Of a DNA stretch of 64,000 nucleotides, positions 1-12,042 are shown in pieces; position 1 is the stretch's first letter; every line of letters begins with the position of its first letter. Source of the DNA: Lithobates sylvaticus (lineage: Eukaryota; Chordata; Amphibia; Anura; Ranidae); NCBI GenBank assembly GCA_028564925.1, contig CM053033.1:84985468-85049467 (forward strand), written 5' to 3'. The notes beneath the pieces were generated by a model. That model saw nothing but the letters and a program-made list of their open reading frames with translations. It did not search any database and was not told where the DNA came from. The translations under genes were made by a program, and so were the position numbers.

Positions 1-874
1 CCACCAGGGAAGCCCCCAGCATGTGGATGGCCAGGTACATCCCCCATGGCCATCCACAGGTTAAAAAAAAATGCCAAAAATATGCCAATCAGTGCCCACA
101 GATGGGCACTGATTGGCACATCATATTTAATAAAAAAAAAAGTTTAAAAAAGGGATGCAAAAAGGGATGCCACCCATCAGTGTCATCAGTGCCACTCATC
201 AGCGTCCATCAGTGCCACCTATCAGTGCCCATCCGTGCCCACCCATGCCCACCTATCAGTGCCCATCCATGCCACCTATCAGTGCCACATATATGTGTGC
301 ATGAGTGCCCGTCAGTGCCGCCTATGAGTGCCCGTCAGTGCCGCCTATGAGTGCCCGTCAGTGCCGCCTATGAGTGCCCGTCAGTGCCGCCTGAGTGCCC
401 ATCAGTGCCACCTGAGTGCCCATCAGTGCCGCATACCAGTGCCACCTATCAATGCCCATCAGTGCCGCCTATCAGTGCCCATCATCAGTGCCACCTCATC
501 GGTGCCCCTAATTGGTGCCACCTCATCGGTGCCCATCAGTGCCGCCTTATCAGTGCCCATTAGTGCCGCCTTATCAGTGCCCGTCATTGAAGAAGAAAAC
601 GCACTTATTTACAAAAAAAATTAACAGTGACAAAGAAAAACCTTGTTTTTTTGCAAAATTTTCGGTCTTTTTTTGTTTGTTGCGCAAAAAATAAAAATCG
701 CAGAGGTGATCAAATACCACCAAAAGAAAGCTCTATTTGTTGGAACAAAATGATAAAAAATTTGTTTGGGTACAGAGTAGCATGACCGCGCAATTGTCAT
801 TCAAATTGCAACATTGCTGAAAGCTGAAAATTGGCTTGGGCGGGAAGGTGTCTAAGTGTCTGGTATTGAAGTGG
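1..874 (-). mobile_element. piggyBac-like non-autonomous repeat, partial
   Basis: The right edge ends in the reverse complement of CCACTTCAATACC followed by TTAA (875-878), the same terminus and target seen at 12043 and, more diverged, at 23682. The unit runs off the left edge of the window. It carries an internal minisatellite and A/T-rich segments, with no transposase. TTAA targets are typical of piggyBac; family assignment is inference. Confidence 0.5.
172..590. repeat. GTGCC-rich minisatellite
   Basis: Degenerate tandem repeat built on the core CAGTGCC plus CCCATC or GCCTAT, with sub-periods of roughly 11-24 bp. It is open in several frames, which explains three short Cys/Pro/Ser-rich reading frames here; they have the repeat's periodicity and no gene-like features. 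Confidence 0.85.
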
Positions 875-878
875 TTAA

Positions 879-2069
879 GGGGGTGTGGCAGGGGGGCGTG
901 TCCTATACCTACATACATTTGCCAGTAGGTGTCCCTCATTCCCATCTCAAAATGTTGGGAGGTAGGCATATCTGTCCAGGCAACCATTGTCATCAGGACA
1001 GAAAGTGTTAGGAATTCTAAATTTTACAGTGGATGCAGAAAAATCTGATATTTTAAATGCTTCCTTACCATGTCCTTTCTTTCCATACATTATTTTTATT
1101 TACTGCCTTTGAACCTGCTAGAAAATGGGACTACTCCAAGAGGAGTCCGTTCCCTGGCACAGCCCCCCTCCCTCCTTGCATATCATTGCCATCTCCTCTT
1201 CAGGGAGTGTCTAATTACTCCCTATGCTGGCCCAGCTGCTCTGCCCCTCCCTTTATCCCCCAAAATAACCTTTTCTGTAGCTGCCAGAAGAGGAGGCAGG
1301 CGAGTACTTTGCAGTGTCCCCAGAGAGACAGCTCTGTGTCTGTTGAAATCACATCCAAGATGGCAGCATTCAGCGTTAGTCTTGCTTTTGAATGTCTATA
1401 TAAGGAAGATTTTACAGGTAAATAACGGGCATAAAAATATGCTAAATGTACATCTTAAAGGAAGGTGACAGGGTGTCCAGACATCTCCAGGTCTGGCGGT
1501 TGTGGTCTCCAGGAGTACAGCATTGTGGGTGATATCGAGAGTTTTTAATTATAGTAAAGGCTCTGATAAGTCACTGCCCCAGTGCTTGGCTGTCATAGAC
1601 TTAGGTCATGTGAGATCTTCTTCTTACTGTTGACAACTAAAATTTATGATCCTCATAACCAACCTATCCATTCTTCATAATGCCTGTCCTAAGCAGCCCA
1701 TAGATTATGCAGTTTTCTTTCCTTCCACGACAGGTAGAAGGTGACAAAATTGCTTGATTCCCTCATCAACATAGCCAGTGTTTATGGGGAAATCCCTCCC
1801 CCAGCGCTATTGTGTTCTGTTGGTGGGGAGCCTCCCCTGTTGGCAGAACACAATGATCACAGCTGGTAGCTATAGCCACTGGCAGTGATTGCATGAAAAA
1901 AATAAAATAAATGAACAGGCTGGTGGTAATTATGTGATTAATGGATTCACTTCAGTACAACCAACGTGCCCATAGATGGATTGAATCTCGGCTGGGATTC
2001 AATCCATCTGTGGCTGGCTTAAAGGGGTTGTAAATACAGAAGGTTTTTTATCTTAATGCATTCTATGCA
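879..2069. other. Intergenic DNA, no gene seen
   Basis: No convincing coding frame: two overlapping frames near 1057-1468 lack recognisable domains. 1960-2020 resembles the end of the MITE at 14748-15085 (inverted ATAGATGGATTGAAT and ATTCAATCCATCTG). 2018-2069 starts TTAAAGGGGTTGTAAA, the end of another TTAA-type frog MITE. Confidence 0.6.
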
Positions 2070-2073
2070 TTAA

Positions 2074-2720
2074 AGTGGATGTAAACCCAACATTTTTATT
2101 TTATTTTTTTGATGTCATAATGTAGAGAATACGATTTCCTTTCATTTGAACCCAGTCTTGCCACACAGATTTACTCGAGGCCTGAGCAATCCTCTTTTAT
2201 TGTTCAGTTAGAGAAATCTTGACAAAGTCTTGAAAACTTTGTAAAAAACGCCCCCTTGCTGTGAGTGACAGGTAATTTACATATCTCATGCACTAGCCTG
2301 AGACAGGCTATCATCAGATCACCAGATGTTCTACTCTGCCCAGCTCTGACTACATACATGTCCCCTAAATCACTTGTCTATCTATAATCTGCTGACTGTT
2401 CACTGCATCCCATGATGAGAAACATCCAGTCAAAACACAGTAAAGCTGGGAGAGCTGGAGGGGAGGGGAGTAGGATGTGAATTGTGAACGTTTTACTCAG
2501 GATGTGCCTGTCTCAGGCTAGTTCATGATATGTAAATCACCTGTCACTCACAGCAAGGGGGCGTTTTGACAAAGTTTTCAAGACTTTGTCAAGATTTCTC
2601 TAACTGAACAATAAAGACCCAAGGAGAGGAGAATCCAGGCTGCCCTGTGCAAATCCACTTTACAGTGCAGGTAAGTACAACATGTTTGTTATGTGTAAAA
2701 AAAAAAACTTTACAATCACT
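2074..2720. mobile_element. TTAA-flanked palindromic MITE
   Basis: Flanked by TTAA on both sides (2070-2073, 2721-2724), with inverted ends AGTGGATGTAAAC and TTTACAATCACT. Two arms of about 120 bp (about 2190-2312 and 2488-2605) are near-perfect reverse complements, for example GCGTTTTGACAAAGTTTTC against GAAAACTTTGTAAAAAACGC. No coding capacity. A transcript would fold into a long hairpin. Confidence 0.75.
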
Positions 2721-2900
2721 TTAACTTTTTAAAACTGTTTAAAATTTTGAGCTTAGGTCCACTTTAGGGAGCAAATTGGGGAATGATGTATTTTGTTGTT
2801 CTACTGATGAAAGTTTTAGTGTATTTTGTAGATGGCAGGAAAGATAAACCAAAGAAAAGCTTTTGTTTGGATCAGGGTTCTTAACGACAATGCTCTTTAG

Positions 2901-3221
2901 CAGTGGTGGCTGGTGGTATATTTTTTGAGGGAATAGCAAACAATACAGCCACACCCCCCCCTCCCCCGGTGGGTCAGTTACCAGCCCCGCACTTGCCCCA
3001 TCTATGGCGTGGGCAGTGCTTCCCACTGTGCTGCTCCCCCTGCGTCTCCTCCCTCCTCCTTCTAGGCCAATAGAATCGCTTTTCCTTTCAGCCAATCAGG
3101 AAACAGGTCTCAGAACCCCCATTGGAATCCATGTGTACGGCACCCTGCATGTAGATTAGGGGGCCAGATGCATGAATAGGGGGATGGCGCCCCTGAACCC
3201 TGCATTACAGGCCCACCACTG
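2901..3221. mobile_element. hAT-type non-autonomous element
   Basis: Begins CAGTGGTGG and ends CCACCACTG, with a perfect 8-bp target duplication CTCTTTAG on each side (2893-2900, 3222-3229). The terminal motif and 8-bp duplication are hAT hallmarks. The interior is GC-rich without transposase and resembles segments at 14262-14678 and near 26.0-26.5 kb. Confidence 0.85.
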
Positions 3222-3289
3222 CTCTTTAGTCTTCACTCTGATAATAAATTAAGTCATGCTAAGCCAACTCACATAGAGTTGATCAAAAA

Positions 3290-3494
3290 TTATCAGTGCA
3301 GAGTGCCCCCCAAGGCTCTGTACTATTAGTAGATAGATTGGGGACGGTAAAAGAAGGGGAGGATCAAGAACAAAGAATCAATCAGCCTTTTTACAGAATG
3401 TGGAGGATTAACCCCTTAGGTTCCACAGTGAGTATAACGAGCATGCTTTACTGCATATACAGACTGATTTTACTGTTCTGGTTTTAGTAACACT
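3290..3494. mobile_element. TTAA-type MITE, 3' part
   Basis: Right half of a family ending GGTTTTAGTAACACT then TTAA. The interior (AGATAGATTGGGGAC, then GGTTCCACAGTGAGTATAA) recurs in the same direction at 59.65-59.77 kb and inverted near 10.8-10.92 kb. The left half is missing here. Confidence 0.6.
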
Positions 3495-3498
3495 TTAA

Positions 3499-3909
3499 AG
3501 GGTCCAAGTAGCTTACTAACTAACTTAGGGTAGTGACATCACAAGGGGTAGATAGTTCCTCACAGAAGACGGGGAATCCTGCCCCTGACTGGGTGGGTGG
3601 GGAGTTCTGCCCTGTGTTCCACTGCACTGTTAATCAAACCGGCATGTTTGCTGGATCCCACACACTTATTGAATGGACGTCTCCAAGGAAGGGATAGGCA
3701 GCCATAAGATTTGATACCCCTTGACCAATTCACCTTAACCAGTTGTGTTGAAGACCCAACAGGAAGTGAGCTGAGATGTTTTCAACAGGACATGGCAAAG
3801 AAAAAGGTTCCAACCATTCTCTACCATTCCAACCATTCTCTACTATTTCACTGGAATTCCTTCACATGTATATACTGTAATTGTTCCAGCCATAGGGAAA
3901 CCATAAACA
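3499..3909. other. Intergenic DNA, no gene seen
   Basis: No domain-bearing reading frame; one 69-codon frame at 3711-3920 is not gene-like. Includes a local duplication of AACCATTCTCTAC around 3810-3842. Confidence 0.55.
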
Positions 3910-3912
3910 TTA

Positions 3913-4079
3913 GGGGTTGATTTACTAAAACTGGAGAGTGCTAAATCTGGTGTAGCTGTGCATGGTAGCCAATCAGCTTCTAACTTCATTTTATTCATTT
4001 TGATAAAAAACTTGGAAGCTGATTGGTTTCTGCACAGAGCTCCACCCGATTTTGCACTCTCAAGATTTAAATAAACCCC
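3913..4079. mobile_element. Short PIF/Harbinger-like MITE
   Basis: About 167 bp with inverted ends GGGGTTGATTT and AAATAAACCCC, flanked by TTA and TAA. The interior has inverted CCAATCAGCTTC and GAAGCTGATTGG. Too short to code. Confidence 0.7.
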
Positions 4080-4082
4080 TAA

Positions 4083-5326
4083 GTGCTTTTTTCACTGTGC
4101 ATAAGATATTTTGTGTTAAGATGCTCACCGGTGGTCTTCTTTAGAGGGGCTGCAGCATCTCTAACATATTGAAGAGGCCCCACACCAGCTCGGCTCAAGT
4201 CTTACAGAAAATTATTTTTAAACATTGGAAACGATGTAAGCGACATAGGACAGTATGACAAGATGAACGACCCCTTTGAGAGGTACAAAGCACATACTTA
4301 TACTCCATTGGGAAGCCATCTACAGGTCGCTGGCCCTCCAAGGAGATGCCAAATGGACTGTGTGTATCAAAATGGGAACATTTGCTCTATACGATTAGTA
4401 TCAAGAGAGAAATAAACCACAAAGACTGTTTATAAGAAGAATGAATGTTCCAGTGTGAAACTTCTTTCTGTGCTTTATATCAAGCAAATATGCTTATTAA
4501 ACTGTTTCCTATATTTATTTAGAGGCAAGGAGTGCTTTACAAGGGAAGGTAAACCATTCTCTTCGCTGCCTAACGTCAAAGGAACTTACAATCTAATGTA
4601 CCCACTAAAGTCTCTCTCATACTGTAAGCCATAATAACAAATTGTTTATTATTGACCAGTCATGCAGCATAAGGCAATGTCACCCACTAAAGTCTGATGT
4701 TAAGCCAAAAATCACTGGTAGTCTTTCCATAGCACACAGTCCTGCCAACTATGCCATTTAATACAGCTAGCTATTGCATAATAGTTTTTCCTTTAAGAAG
4801 ATGTAACGCTTGTTGCTGCACTAGCACTTCTTACTGATAAGCATATTTTTTATTATTGGTAAAGGAAAAAATTATCTAAGTAGTAGGTAATTATTATATC
4901 AGGGAGAGGGCAGAAGGATTAGAGGGAATCAGTAATTTTAGTTGGCAGTTGCGAGTGTCTCTCACAGCCCAAAACCAGCGCTGACAATTCCCCCTCCCCC
5001 TCACTATCCCGGAGTGGAGAGAGCTGATCATCTTCTCCTCATCCCACCCTCTCCTCCTGTGTCTGTCCTGCTCACGCTCCCCAGCAATACTATGCCTCAA
5101 GGAAAGGGGATGTGTAGGTGGGAAGTTTGAAGCCCAGCAGCCAGATGAGATGTTAATAGCCAATGCCTCTCCATCCAATAGGAGTGAAGTCTCCCCCCTC
5201 TCTCTCTCCCTAATGTAAGAGTGACTCAGATGTAAGGGGTGTTCTGTGGACTCTGATGTAAGAGGGGGTTTGGTGAGCAGAGTCCCCCTTACATCTGAGT
5301 TCCCCTTTACACCAGTGTCCACAGCA

Positions 5327-5327
<1 letters not shown>
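4083..5327. other. Intergenic DNA, no gene seen
   Basis: A/T-rich for 4083-4900 with no coding signal. From 4930 to 5327 the sequence turns C/T-rich and contains imperfect local repeats of CCCCTTACATCTGAGT ahead of the homopolymer. The 142-codon minus-strand frame at 4894-5322 is low complexity and unconvincing. Confidence 0.55.

Positions 5328-5365
<38 letters not shown>
5328..5365. repeat. 38-nt poly-C run
   Basis: Uninterrupted homopolymer of about 38 C. Its length is the kind of value an assembly often gets wrong. Confidence 0.95.
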
Positions 5366-5432
5366 TTAGATCAGGGCCCCCCTTAAATCAGGGTTCCCCT
5401 TTACATTCCAGAGTCCACAGAGATCCCCCTTA

Positions 5433-6110
5433 GGCCCCTTTCACACTTGTACAACGCGACAGTCGTACGACTGTGGATCCGACTTTGCCCTGCAACTTGA
5501 AGTCCGACATGCGTCCGATGAACAGGGATCCAACTTTGATCCCCGACAATACCAGGCACTGTCTGGTATGAATCTTTATGGGGAACTCCACGCACAATGT
5601 AAAAAAAACGGCATGGGTTCCCCCTCCAAGAGCATACCAGGCCCTTTGGTCTGGTATGGATTTTTAATGTGAACCCACACGCCGGAAAAACGGCGTGGGG
5701 TCCCCCCAAAATCCATACCAGACCCTTATCCGAGCACACAGCCCGGGAGGTCAGGAAAGGGGGTGGATACGAGCATGCGCCCCCCTCCTGAACCATACCA
5801 GACCACATGCCCTCAACATGGGGGGGTGGGTGCTTTGGGGGCAGGGGGGCCCTGCGCCCCCCCCCACCCCAAAGCACCTTGTCCCCATGTTGATGAGGAC
5901 CATGTTGAAAGGGCCTCTTCCCGACAACCCTGGCCGTTGGTTGTTGAGGTCTGCGGGCGAGGATCTTATCGGAATTTGGAAGCCCCCTTTAATAAGGGGG
6001 CCCCAGGTCCTGGCCCCCCACCCTATGTGAATGAGTATGGGGTACATTGTACCCCTACACATTCACCTAAAAAAAAAAAAAGTGTCAAAAATAAAACACA
6101 GTACACAGGT
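5433..6110. repeat. Frog interspersed repeat with MITE-like left end
   Basis: Starts TTA|GGCCCCTTTCACAC, the terminus of the 3-bp-target MITEs listed below, but no matching right end is evident. From about 5520 to 6070 it carries the CCATACCAG/CTGGTATGG motif several times and alternating G- and C-runs (GGGGGGCCCTGCGCCCCCC type). From memory this block is very common in ranid genomes. Class unassigned. Several short reading frames here are products of the skewed base composition. Confidence 0.6.
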
Positions 6111-6862
6111 TTTTAAGAAGGAAAGGGGGGACCCTTACATGCTGTTTATACTCACTCACTATGGGATTTGTTTTCTATATTCTGCAAAAACCTGGTTGAT
6201 CTTGCTGTTCTCTATCTCCACCTTCTGTCCATGTCCCCAATTCAGCTAGGGATTTTGCAGCTGTGGTGGCAACTCTGCACATGCTCAGTTTTCAGTGAGA
6301 TTCCTCCATATCACATCTGAGTAGCCCATGTGAATATAGAGTGACACATGTGGGCTAATACGCAGTGGTGAATGACAGCCCACTCCTTCCCTCCTCTTCC
6401 AAGCCCACTAACTAGCTAAACACAATGTAACCAGCTAAACACAATGGGGCAGGATATTACATGTACAATAATGGAGGCTTCACCTCCCTCTTATTCCAAG
6501 ACACAGCCTGTGACTGGCAGAAATACACCCACACAATGTTATTTCCACAAAATAATAAACATTGATTTCAAATATATATTTATATGCCAATTTAAAACAG
6601 TTTATTCATATTATTATTTATTGATGTTTACTCTGTATTCCAAAGGCTGTTTTTTTTTTTTTTATATTGAACATGTGACCGGCAGCAGAGGACTAGAAGC
6701 TCCTCCTGCTCATGTTTCCCTGCAGACAAGCTGGGAATGATCTGGGTCATGCGACAGTTGTATATCGATTAGGAAAAAGGTACTTAGATTTTTTTGAATA
6801 AAAGAATTACAGTGCCATCATCAATATACAGAGAGAGAAGCAAGAATTAAAATTAAACAGTG
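6111..6862. other. Intergenic DNA, no gene seen
   Basis: A/T-rich flank of the following LINE. Contains a local repeat AACCAGCTAAACACAATG with its diverged neighbour near 6410-6445. No protein domain recognised. Confidence 0.5.
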
Positions 6863-7132
6863 TGTCCGGACGGCCTTCCCATTGAATTCTATAAAGGCCC
6901 ATGGAGATCTCCTTGCTCCCGTACTGGCTTCCCTTTATTCTAATTGTTTAAAAGATGTAGCTTTGCCGGATTATAGTCCTAATTTATAAGCCCCCAAAAG
7001 ATCCGTAATCCTGTGCCTCATATAGGCCTATTGCTCTTTTGAATGTGGACTTTAAGATTTTGACAAAACTTATCTCCCAACAACTACAACCGATGATGCC
7101 CAATATTATTATTCCAGACCGGATGGGGGTTT

Positions 7133-7555
7133 ATGGCCAGCAGGGCCACTGATGTGAATTTTCAGAGATTGTTTACTAATATTTATGCTTCACATCTTAA
7201 TGTAGGATCTAGGGTTGTTGCCTCTTTAGATATAGAGAAGGCTTTTGATACTCTTGAATGGCCCTTTTTATGGGAGGCACTCCGTAGAATGGGCTTTCCA
7301 ATGGTATTTATAAAACTGTTGCAGGTTCTTTATAGACATCCAACAGCTGCAGTGAAAATGGGAGGAGGGTTGTCAACTTCCTTCTCCTTATTTAGAGGAA
7401 CTCAACTGGGCTGCTCTCTGTCTCCGATCCTCTTCGCTATTGCAATGGAGCCTGTGGCGGAGGCCCTCCGCACTTCCCCCAATATTAAAGGGCTGCGGAT
7501 TGATTGGTTGGAGGAGAGGGTAGCCCTATATGCAGATGATCTTATTTCTGAATGA
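7133..7555 (+). pseudogene. LINE reverse transcriptase fragment
   Basis: Core of a non-LTR retrotransposon reverse transcriptase, the ORF2 enzyme that copies LINE RNA at the target site. Visible motifs are DIEKAFDTLEW (motif A, first catalytic Asp), GTQLGCSLSPILFAI (motif B, equivalent to QGCPLSP) and LYADDL (motif C, catalytic Asp pair). Wording such as EPVAEALR and the spacing are closest to the L1/Tx1 group. Upstream in another frame lies DGLPIEFYKAHGDLLAP. The frame is a fragment; an L1-type ORF2 normally exceeds 1,000 residues, with an endonuclease that is absent here. No function is expected. Confidence 0.85.
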
Positions 7556-8951
7556 TGCTGGACCTTTTTTCCAAGGGTCTTTACAGTTATTGGACTTTTT
7601 CAACGGTTACTAGGCTAAAGGTAAATTGGACAAAAAGTCCTTGTTGTTCCCGATAGATACCGAGGCTCGTAATACGGCTTCGACTGATATTCCATTGAAG
7701 TGGGTAGAGAATTTCAAGTACATGGAGTTGTAATTTCTCGTCAAGCTTTTGAGTTTAGCTCCTTGAATTTGACTCCGATCCTAGCAGATATTGGGCTAAA
7801 GTTGAAAATGTGGAAGTCTCCACCATTATCCTTATTGGGACGCATTAATCTCCTGAAAATTAAAAATTATACCAAAATTTATGTACCTTTTTAGACACTC
7901 TCCTCAGTGGCTCACTGTCTCCTTTTTTACAAAATGAAATCAACTTTTCTCATCCTTTCTATGGGGATCAAAGAACCCCAGGTATAAATTGACCACCCTA
8001 ATGTGCCCTTGTGACCAAGGTGGTCTAGCTTTTTGAGATTTATATAAATATTTTTAGCGACTCAGCTGGTTACGGCCTCATGGTGGCTGAATCCAGATTT
8101 ATCTAACTCCTCTACCCAGTTGGAAGCAGCATTGGTAGGTTATATAGAAGCTCTTAAGGTACTTGTATTCAGGGGCCGCGGGGCTCCCTATCAGTTGACT
8201 GCTTCAATGCTCAACACTATTCGAGCTTGGGAGGCTGGCCTTAGATATGAGCATTATCTTAAGGATGCGTTCTCACCAAATGCTCTGTTATGGTTTAATC
8301 CTACCCTTTCTCAATTTTATAAATTACCTGAGCCTATTGCATGGACTAAGTATATTATCAAATTAGTTTCTCAGGTGGCCACTGATCGGAAATTGTCTAC
8401 CTTTTCTACACTTGCTTCAACCTTTAACTTGCCTAGTTCTCATTTATTAAGATAATTTTCAGCTTTCTCATACCTTTCATGCCCAGTTTCCACAAGATAG
8501 CTTAATAATTATACAACCCCCTCTAGAATCAGTAATTGGGTCTGAATGTTTGGAGAGGTCCACCTCCAGATTATAGTCTCATTTAACCTTAATTTCCCTC
8601 CTGCCATTGGAAGGTCTTAGAGCTAGGTGGATGCGAGACATATCGGATTTGGACTACATAGAGCATATATTAAGCCACACGGATTTCAAAAGATAAATCC
8701 TGTGTGCTCATCTGAGTGTTGGCGGTGTGGAGCTGTTCAGGGGGATTTCACACACATCTTCTGGACTTGCCCATATATACTTATTTTTTTGGGTAGAAGT
8801 GGTGAATTTGAAAGCTGTAAAGGAGTGGAAGTGATAGAATTCAACAATGTCTGTTGGCTTGCTGGGTCTGGTGGAGGCCACTCTCCCTACAGTGTCAGAG
8901 CGAGTGTTTGCCAATATTACATTATTTTATGCGAGAAAAGCTATTGCCTTA

Positions 8952-9316
8952 GGCCCCTTTCATGCGAGGCAGACTTCGCTTCCACGGAGTCCACCTCTGT
9001 CCGCCGGCTCAGCGGGAGATCTCTCCGTTGATCTTAGCTGAACCGGCGAATGACAGGTCCCTCTCTGCTCACTGAGCGGGGAGGGGCTTGCGAGCGCCGC
9101 TGGTCACAATGGAGAGATCGGATGAAAACGGACAGCGTGTCAGTTTTCATCAGATCTCACCCGATCCGATCCGCCAGCGACGGATCTGGACGTAAAGCCA
9201 TACGTCTGCTTTTGGCGGATCGGACCGGGTCGGATGTCAGTGGACATGTCTCTGCTGACATCCGACACTCAAAACTGACAGGCGGATCTGAACGGTCCGA
9301 TCGTGTGAAAGGGGCC
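8952..9316. mobile_element. MITE (GGCCCCTTTCA ends) inside LINE
   Basis: Inverted ends GGCCCCTTTCATGCG and CGTGTGAAAGGGGCC with identical TTA on both sides (8949-8951, 9317-9319). The interior repeats GATCCG/CGGATC words and relates to the segment at 39965-40280. It inserted after the LINE. The 3-bp duplication suggests PIF/Harbinger. Confidence 0.85.
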
Positions 9317-9600
9317 TTACATTGGAAGAAACCCTCTGCTCCTACGCTTATATACTGGAAACAATTGGTAAATAATAATCTCCTACTGTATAGAGACACC
9401 TACATGAATAGGGGCTGCTCTAGTAAGTTTGACAAAGTTTGGGCAAAGTGGCTGGATAAGCCATATACGGCATTGTATGCCCACGTGGGTTACTAGCAAT
9501 TGATTTAATATAGACATTTATATATATAGGATGTCTGGGGCCACTGTGGTTGGAATGGACTAAAGTTTATTTTTCGCTATATTAGAAAATAAACATAAAA

Positions 9601-10745
9601 AAAAACATCCTATTTAACAAATTAAATATCAATCCACATCTATTTTCAAATTGATGGCTGAAATGTAATGTGCTTGGATCTTAAAACAAAACATCATGGA
9701 GCAAAATATTAAAGCAAGTTTGTCTTTGTTTTGCCTGTTATTAAAGAAATAAAAAGAATTATAAAAAAAAAAAAAACTGTGTGTGTTTAGTATCACTTTA
9801 AGGCCAATAAGCAATGTGTGGGGTGTGCTATAGTGTCTACGTTATGCGAGATCTCGATCTAGTAAACACATTCTTGTAAAGGAATAAAACTTTTCTGCTA
9901 TACACTAGCAGAAAGTTAAAATTAGCCTTACAGTGGGAGTGCCATCTGTGCAAGATGATGGGCATGAAGGGGAAATTCTTAGGTAAGCTTAGAGGAGAAT
10001 GAGAGCTCAGGCTTGAGGATATCACTTGCAGTCAAGGCAGGACGGAGGGTAGGAGTGCAGAGTACTAGAAACAGTAGCCTGTACAAAATGTTGATGACCT
10101 CCTAAGAGTAGGTAGCCATTTTGAAACCAAGAACATTCATTTACAAACCTTTTTTGCAGGTAACACTGTTACTCTATATACAAGCTCACAGGTGAATTCA
10201 GCTGTACGAATAAACCTGCCTTTTTACTAGGAAAAGTAAAGCAGAAGCTGCAGAGGATGGTTTGCAGCACCCGCTGTATGACTGTGAATTGGTGAAGATG
10301 TTGTAACTGACACCAGTGACCCAGGCAGAAAATCATCACTTATTAGGGAAGATGAGAAGAATATTTGCACCTTCCAGCGACCTTTCAGCGAGGAACTCAC
10401 ACTGGGTGTCTATTACTCATCTGCAAGATACGCGGACGCACTGCGACGCCCCAGGACATCCAATTCTACATCCAGTAACTCGACAGCTGATGAGATGAAG
10501 GATGACCCGTGACACCACAATAACAGACGTGCAATAACATGACTGCCATCATTTCCCAATGACCTCCGCTCGTTATTACTCCACGAAAAGGAATTTAACC
10601 CACAGCAAAATTAAGTTTCATTAGCGTTAATTCACTTTGGGTGGGAGAATTGAAATTTTTTTTTCATGTTATGTTTGTGATTGTACTAAATGGAGCCTTG
10701 AATCTAAAGAGAACCAGTCAACATTGGGATTCTGCAAGAGCGTGA
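9601..10745. other. Intergenic DNA, no gene seen
   Basis: A/T-rich, with a solitary TTAA-type MITE end (TATCACTTTAA) near 9791-9801. No reading frame with recognisable features. Confidence 0.5.
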
Positions 10746-10749
10746 ATAT

Positions 10750-10990
10750 TAATAAAGTATTACTAAACCCCTAACAGTAAAATCAGTCTGTATATGCAGT
10801 AAAACATGCTTGTTATACTCACTATGGAACCTAAGGGGTTAATCCTCTGCATTGTGTAAAAAAAAAAGCTGTTTGATCCTGTCTTCTCTGATCTTCCCCT
10901 TTTTTTACTGTCCCCAAGCCATCTTTTGATAGTACATGCCATGAGGCTTCTTAGCTCTGTCTTGGGGCGCCCTCAACATTTCTAGGCAGT
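10750..10990. mobile_element. TTAA-type MITE fragment, inverted copy
   Basis: Starts AGTATTACTAAACCCC and contains GTTATACTCACTATGGAACC, the reverse complement of the 3290-3494 and 59.7-kb copies. Its distal end is not identifiable. Confidence 0.55.
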
Positions 10991-11193
10991 GGGGGAGCAA
11001 AAGTCCTATAATGTCATAAGGTTACACAGGGTTTAGCAAGCATCCTTCTGCCCATGTGATTGCATTCTGCCCTAGCGGCTGGCTGCTCTTGTTCAGGGTG
11101 GACAAGAAGGCTGTAATTCGAGTGCCAAAGCCAGAAGTATCAGGTATAAGCACAGACCCTGAAGGCAGATACTTGCAGCAGCCCGCTTGCAAC

Positions 11194-11588
11194 CAGGGGT
11201 CAAGTCCTGGGGAAAAAAGTGTGGGAACTCCCACCCAAGATCCACTCGCAAGTATGCAGGAGACTGGGGGGGGATGATGAGACAGAAAATCAGGAGGGGC
11301 CGGCGGGGAGGAGCGCATCACGAGAGGTCTGACTAAATACAATCTCTTAGGTAGCTGTTATTGACAGGTAGATCGAAGCGGAAGCTGTCATGGGGCCCCC
11401 TGAAATGCCTGAATGGTCAGGTGTGCAGCACTTACTATTGCGAGCTGTGTCGGCAGCTGCTGGTGTAACACCTGCCACACAGCTCGCATACTTCAAAGTC
11501 TTGCAGGACACGGCTGCTAATGGGAACTGAGTTCCTGTTGTGGAAAAAGTAATCTGTTCCCATGCGTTCCCGCAGGACTTGAGCCCTG
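11194..11588. mobile_element. hAT-type non-autonomous element
   Basis: Inverted ends CAGGGGTCAAGTCCTG and CAGGACTTGAGCCCTG with a perfect 8-bp duplication CTTGCAAC on both sides (11186-11193, 11589-11596). No transposase remains. The short frames that overlap it are not gene-like. Confidence 0.9.
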
Positions 11589-11596
11589 CTTGCAAC

Positions 11597-12038
11597 CCTT
11601 ACTTTTAATAATATTCAGACAAAGCACCTCTAATGAAACTCACAAATCATGCTTGGATATTGTGCTTATGCATCGCTGCACTGTTAAAGCGAGGTGACCA
11701 GGTTTTCTATACTTCATTATTAATGAATTTAGTGTAAAAAAAAAAAAAAGGGATGGTTTCCAGGTTAGACTTGGGCTCTTAAATGCTGTGAGAGAATCCC
11801 GTGTCCTCTCTCTGGTCTCTGCCATGAAAACAGCTTGGTGTGTTTGCAGAAGTACTACAAGCCTGTGCCTGGTGAGCAACTACATTCCCCATAAGGGTCT
11901 GCTGAAAATGCAACTCTTAAGCTGCTGGGTGGGGGGGGGTCTACCATTACAAATGCAATGGAGCCTGCTTTCTTTAAGTATACAGTATGTGAACTTTAGC
12001 ATCAACAGGTACTTGCATAGAGAAATAGCAGAACAGGT
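11597..12038. other. Intergenic DNA, no gene seen
   Basis: Mixed composition with an A-run at 11737-11749 and a G-run near 11930. No supportable gene. Confidence 0.5.
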
Positions 12039-12042
12039 TTAA

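Larger units (their letters stand above)
6863..9600 (+). mobile_element. L1/Tx1-type LINE, 5'-truncated, interrupted
   Basis: Starts inside the reverse-transcriptase domain at PDGLPIEFYK (about 6863) and runs to an A-rich tail near 9590-9606. Open segments occur at 7133-7555, 7700-7894, 8120-8455, 8627-8950 and 9320-9496, separated by stops and frame changes, so it is dead. A C-terminal WRCG...THIFWTCP segment at about 8719-8775 fits L1-like ORF2 ends. A 365-bp MITE interrupts it at 8952-9316. I could not fix its target duplication. Confidence 0.85.

Noticed and set aside
5401-6116. Five overlapping Pro/Gly-rich frames of 100-158 codons.
   Set aside because: They come from a GC-skewed dispersed repeat, read in nearly all frames on both strands.
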